From positions 62,001 through 126,000 of the forward strand of contig NZ_JQLO01000001.1 of NCBI RefSeq assembly GCF_000744255.1: 64,000 bases of DNA. The letters are read 5' to 3'. Below, one piece after another: positions 60,943 to 64,000 of the stretch. A program made the position numbers and the translations under genes. This stretch comes from Carnobacterium divergens DSM 20623 (lineage in GTDB: Bacteria > Bacillota > Bacilli > Lactobacillales > Carnobacteriaceae). The notes under the pieces were generated by a model. It was not told the DNA's origin and made no database searches. It worked only from the letters and a program-made list of their open reading frames with translations. Position 1 is the first letter of the stretch, and each line of letters starts with the position of its first letter.

Positions 60943-61914
60943 TTAGAGTAAACGAATACCAGGACCAACGCCTGCTGAAATTAATTGTTCTTCTTTAAAT
61001 AGTTGACTAAAACGAGCTTTGACTAATGATAGCTCAGATTTTTTACATAGCACTTTTACATTTGGACCAGCATCCATTGTAAAATAACACTGAAGTCCTG
61101 CATGACGTAGCTCACGAACGAGTTGCATGGCTTTGATGCTATCTGATTCCCAATAAGAAAAGGGAGGGTTAGCGCCAAGCATGGTGCCGTGCATTTTCAA
61201 ACCATTTCGTTCTGTAATTTCGCCAACTTTTTGGAAATCATGTTCTTGAATGGCTTGTTTCATTTCTGCTAAATCAAGTGGCGTTGTTTCAAGCCAGCCT
61301 GGATAGAAAGGGGATGTCTCAACCGTGCGTTTCATACCAACACGGCTTGATACGGCTTTTTCATGTTTGTTGACGACAACGATTAGCATAGCAAGATCCC
61401 AATTGGCATCATCAACGGGAACAGCATAGGACGTTTCATCGCTATCTCCCATTTGCCATTCTACAAAGCCGCCAAAAATACTTCGTGAAGCAGAACCTGA
61501 CCCCCTTCTAGCTAAGCGAGATAGTTCAGTTGGCGTTAAGTTTAAATCACAAGCTTGACTGCTAGCACCAGCTAAAGCGGCTAAGCCTGAAGCAGATGAA
61601 GCCAAACCTGCTGCTGTTGGAACATGGTTGGTACTATGGATGATTGCAGACGTTGAAATGGCTGCTTTTTCACGAACTAAATCTAAAAAACGGCTGACTT
61701 TTTGAGTTGCCAGTTCATCTTGAAGCTGTTCGTTTAAGTAAAATTGATCGTTTTTAAGTGTTGAATCAAAGGTAACTTTTGTATCTGTGTAAAAGGCATC
61801 TAACGTTAGAGAAAGACTGCTATTCATTGGTAAAATTAGAGCATCGTCTTTTTTTCCCCAATATTTAATTAAGGCAATATTGGTATGTGCGATCGCGCGA
61901 CCACTATTTTTCAA
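60943..61914 (-). CDS. mvaD: Diphosphomevalonate decarboxylase
   Basis: 323 residues from a TTG at 61914 (GGGAG nine bases upstream), matching homologues that start near KNSGRAIAHTNIALIKYWGK. GHMP fold: AAGLASSASGLAALA phosphate loop, RRGSGSASRSIFGGFVEW, and the catalytic Asp in TMDAGPNVKVL. Decarboxylates mevalonate diphosphate to IPP. Its start overlaps the mvaK1 stop by 11 bases, so translation is likely coupled. Confidence 0.95.
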   Translation of the reverse strand: MKNSGRAIAHTNIALIKYWGKKDDALILPMNSSLSLTLDAFYTDTKVTFDSTLKNDQFYLNEQLQDELATQKVSRFLDLVREKAAISTSAIIHSTNHVPTAAGLASSASGLAALAGASSQACDLNLTPTELSRLARRGSGSASRSIFGGFVEWQMGDSDETSYAVPVDDANWDLAMLIVVVNKHEKAVSSRVGMKRTVETSPFYPGWLETTPLDLAEMKQAIQEHDFQKVGEITERNGLKMHGTMLGANPPFSYWESDSIKAMQLVRELRHAGLQCYFTMDAGPNVKVLCKKSELSLVKARFSQLFKEEQLISAGVGPGIRLL

Positions 61915-62860
61915 TTTGATTTGCTCCCATCTGATAAATCCACGTATTTTTAGCACCGTTTTGCTTTAATTTTAGTGCAATCCAGTCAGCATCAGTTTGT
62001 GTTTCTGCTAAGGCAATCATGCAACCGCCTAAACCACCACCGGTTAATTTTGCACCAAATGCGCCATTCTCAATTGCCGTATCCACCAGTAAATCTAAGG
62101 TTGAATTGCTAACACCTAACTGTTGAAGTAAATGATGTGCTTGGTTCATACTTTCGCCAAGCGTTTCTTTATCATTGCTGCTTAATGCTAGTTTTGCTTG
62201 TTTTGAAAGAGTTCCTAGTTGGGTGATTTTTTGTTGAGTAGCTGCTTGATGGGTGATAAATTGCTCTTCAATTAGTTGAATCGCTTTTTTTGTTTGTCCC
62301 GTAATGCCAGTATCTGCAACAATCAAGCAGCCATTAAGATTTAAATCAAAGGCTTCAAAAGCTTGGTTTTTCACATAATAAAGGGGTGTAGTCCCACTCG
62401 TCATGGCAGCATCTAAGCCACTGGGATTGCCATGAGCGATCGTTTCAGCAACATCAATTAGATGCATTAATTGTTCTCTTTCAAGAGGCTGATTGAAATA
62501 ATCATACAAAGCTCTGATTGTCGCAACGGCAACGGCAGCACTTGACCCCATGCCACGTTCCGGTGGAACCATACTTGTAATTGTAATTGAAAAATCAACA
62601 GCAGATTTCTTTAAAACGGCAAGTGTTTCAGAAATGGCTGTTAATAAACTGTTGAGTCGTAATGGAGCCTCTTGTAATAAGCCACGATAAAAGGTGCAGT
62701 CAAGAGTTGCAGGTCCAATTTTTTGTTCAATTGTTGTTTGGATGGAAACTGCTGGAAAAGGAATTGCAATCGCTGGCTCTCCGTAAACGACAGCGTGTTC
62801 TCCCATTAAGATAATTTTTCCATTAGCTGTCCCGAATCCCTTTTTTGGCTCTTGATTCAT
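61904..62860 (-). CDS. mvaK1: Mevalonate kinase
   Basis: 318 residues. GTANGKIILMGEHAVVYGEPAIA, the GHMP loop PPERGMGSSAAVAVATIRAL and KLTGGGLGGCMIAL are complete; Asp in GNPSGLDAAM is the catalytic base. First step of the lower mevalonate pathway. TAGGAG precedes the ATG. First gene of the operon mvaK1-mvaD-mvaK2-fni, the usual Gram-positive order. Confidence 0.96.
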   Translation of the reverse strand: MNQEPKKGFGTANGKIILMGEHAVVYGEPAIAIPFPAVSIQTTIEQKIGPATLDCTFYRGLLQEAPLRLNSLLTAISETLAVLKKSAVDFSITITSMVPPERGMGSSAAVAVATIRALYDYFNQPLEREQLMHLIDVAETIAHGNPSGLDAAMTSGTTPLYYVKNQAFEAFDLNLNGCLIVADTGITGQTKKAIQLIEEQFITHQAATQQKITQLGTLSKQAKLALSSNDKETLGESMNQAHHLLQQLGVSNSTLDLLVDTAIENGAFGAKLTGGGLGGCMIALAETQTDADWIALKLKQNGAKNTWIYQMGANQIEK

Positions 62861-63239
62861 TGCAAGAACTCCTATCCTATATAATCAATCTTATTTTCTA
62901 CATTAATATAGTAGAAACAGGCAAAACGTATTAAAAAGCATACCGCCAAAAATTTTAACATAGAATAACTGATTTTACTATTATATCTCAATATTTAAGG
63001 AAATTTTAATGCTTAGGATAAATCTAGTGAACCAGTCTATTTTATCGAATAAATGGCAAATAGTAAATTGAATGACTTAAATTTTAGAAATTCTTCGTGA
63101 AACTAAGAAAAACTTAACAGGAACTCAAGGTTAAACTTAAGAAATAAAAGAAATCAAAAAAACTTGTGGGAAAACTATATAAATGACTGCTTTTTTGGTA
63201 CAATAATCAAGAAGTTAACCCTAGGAGGATCCAATTGTT
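62861..63239. other. Divergent leader between the mevalonate operon and coaA
   Basis: About 380 AT-rich bases holding the promoters of both transcripts. TTTCTAC...GTAGAAA forms a small inverted repeat (62893-62915) near the mvaK1 side. On the coaA side an extended -10 TGGTACAAT lies at 63196-63204. No ORF or known riboswitch was recognised. Confidence 0.5.
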
Positions 63240-64000
63240 ATGAAGGAATCAGCGACATATCATATAATTGAGCGGGATGAATGGCAAGAATTTTATCAAA
63301 ATAGTGTCGCTCCTTTGACGAAAATAGAATTAGAACAGCTAAAAGGATTAAATGATCGAATATCTTTGACGGATGTTGAAGAAGTGTATATCCCTATCGC
63401 TCATTTAGTTGATATTTATTTAAAGCAATATGAAGATCTACAAGAAAATAAACTGCGTTTCTTAAAGAAAAATGTAGAGAAAAAGCCGTTCATTATTGGC
63501 ATTGCAGGAAGTGTAGCAGTAGGAAAGAGCACGACAGCACGTCTCTTACAGATGATTTTATCGCGTGTTTATAAAACCAAGCGTGTTGAATTGATTACGA
63601 CGGATGGCTTTTTATACCCTAATCATGAGCTAGAAAAACGTGGCATTATGGATAAAAAGGGATTTCCTGAAAGTTATGATATGAATCGCTTGATTAACTT
63701 TTTAGGAGACGTGAAAAATGGCGTTCCTCATGTTGGGGCACCACTTTATTCACATGAGATCTACGACATTATTCCAGAGGAATTTGAATATATTGACCAA
63801 CCCGATATTTTGATTGTAGAAGGCATCAACGTGTTACAATTGCCTCAAAATCAACAAATTTACGTCAGCGACTTTTTTGATTTTTCCATTTTTGTGGATG
63901 CGGAGCCAGATTTAATTGAACAGTGGTATTTAGAACGGTTTGGCTTATTGCTTAAAACAGCCTTTAAAGACCCGACAAACTACTATTACTCCTATGCCAT
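63240..64000 (+). CDS. coaA: Pantothenate kinase, type I (partial, runs off the right edge)
   Basis: First ~253 residues. ATG at 63240 with AGGAGG 11 bases upstream. First step of CoA synthesis. Walker A GIAGSVAVGKSTTARLL, TTDGFLYPN, KKGFPESYDMNRL, YSHEIYDI and EGINVLQ are CoaA type I motifs. The C-terminus lies beyond the window. Confidence 0.96.
   Translation, partial: MKESATYHIIERDEWQEFYQNSVAPLTKIELEQLKGLNDRISLTDVEEVYIPIAHLVDIYLKQYEDLQENKLRFLKKNVEKKPFIIGIAGSVAVGKSTTARLLQMILSRVYKTKRVELITTDGFLYPNHELEKRGIMDKKGFPESYDMNRLINFLGDVKNGVPHVGAPLYSHEIYDIIPEEFEYIDQPDILIVEGINVLQLPQNQQIYVSDFFDFSIFVDAEPDLIEQWYLERFGLLLKTAFKDPTNYYYSYA

Noticed and set aside
1-64000. CRISPR arrays, tRNA/rRNA genes, insertion sequences, replication origin
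   Set aside because: No regularly spaced repeats, cloverleaf-like genes, transposase motifs or DnaA-box clusters were noticed on reading; the only sizeable repeats are the lysin domain copies and the hairpins listed.

Overview
The window is AT-rich, densely coded, and built from Lactobacillales (low-GC Gram-positive) gene families. It carries the mevalonate operon mvaK1-mvaD-mvaK2-fni, D-lactate dehydrogenase, ECF-type vitamin/precursor transport, PTS-type sugar enzymes (GH4 phospho-beta-glucosidase), strong AGGAGG ribosome binding sites and hairpin/T-run terminators. The gene mix, including tandem secreted AA10 lytic polysaccharide monooxygenases and a pyruvate:flavodoxin oxidoreductase, best fits Carnobacterium (C. 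maltaromaticum-like). This is an inference from gene content, not a database match.

Layout. 1-8.5 kb: heterodimeric multidrug ABC exporter, CmpB-type membrane protein, nucleoside deoxyribosyltransferase, secreted 3D-domain wall protein, MFS permease, and an amino-acid ABC importer with a fused binding protein/permease. 8.6-20.7 kb: TetR/GNAT pair with a visible autoregulatory operator, ldhD, pdxK, a HAD phosphatase, ung, pta, an unknown secreted protein, tsaE, an exonuclease, an SSB-like protein and a GH4 enzyme. 20.7-31.5 kb: calcium-type P-ATPase, exoIII, an oxidoreductase, a YdcF protein, murB, and an operon joining a SAM hydrolase to a complete ECF transporter. 31.7-38.5 kb: CPA1 antiporter, then a cupin-type regulator with potABCD. 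38.5-39.5 kb: gene-poor scar with a large inverted repeat and a gene fragment. 39.5-41.1 kb: two tandem phage-type lysins. 41.1-43.4 kb: Zur-boxed zinc-starvation operon (S14 paralogue, tiny basic protein, ZinT) and a HAD phosphatase. 43.5-45.1 kb: two LPMOs. 45.2-58.7 kb: nucleoside phosphorylase, PFOR, rpiA, FNT channel, gpmA, azlCD and assorted small enzymes. 58.7-62.9 kb: mevalonate operon. The right edge cuts coaA.

Most notable is the lysin pair. Two consecutive genes carry unrelated catalytic domains (an NlpC/P60-like Amidase_5 and a phage-tail-lysozyme fold) but near-identical 69-residue C-terminal domains. In both genes that domain is preceded by its own strong ribosome binding site and in-frame ATG, so each gene probably makes a full-length enzyme plus a free binding subunit. 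No holin, phage structural gene or signal peptide accompanies them.

Regulatory signals readable from the sequence include a Zur-like box, two cre-like sites, a TetR palindrome on its own promoter, a series of three palindromes ahead of the pot regulator, and two promoters 23 kb apart (GH4 and a HAD phosphatase) that share the same -35/-10 architecture and a closely related palindrome. No IS element, tRNA, rRNA or CRISPR array was seen.
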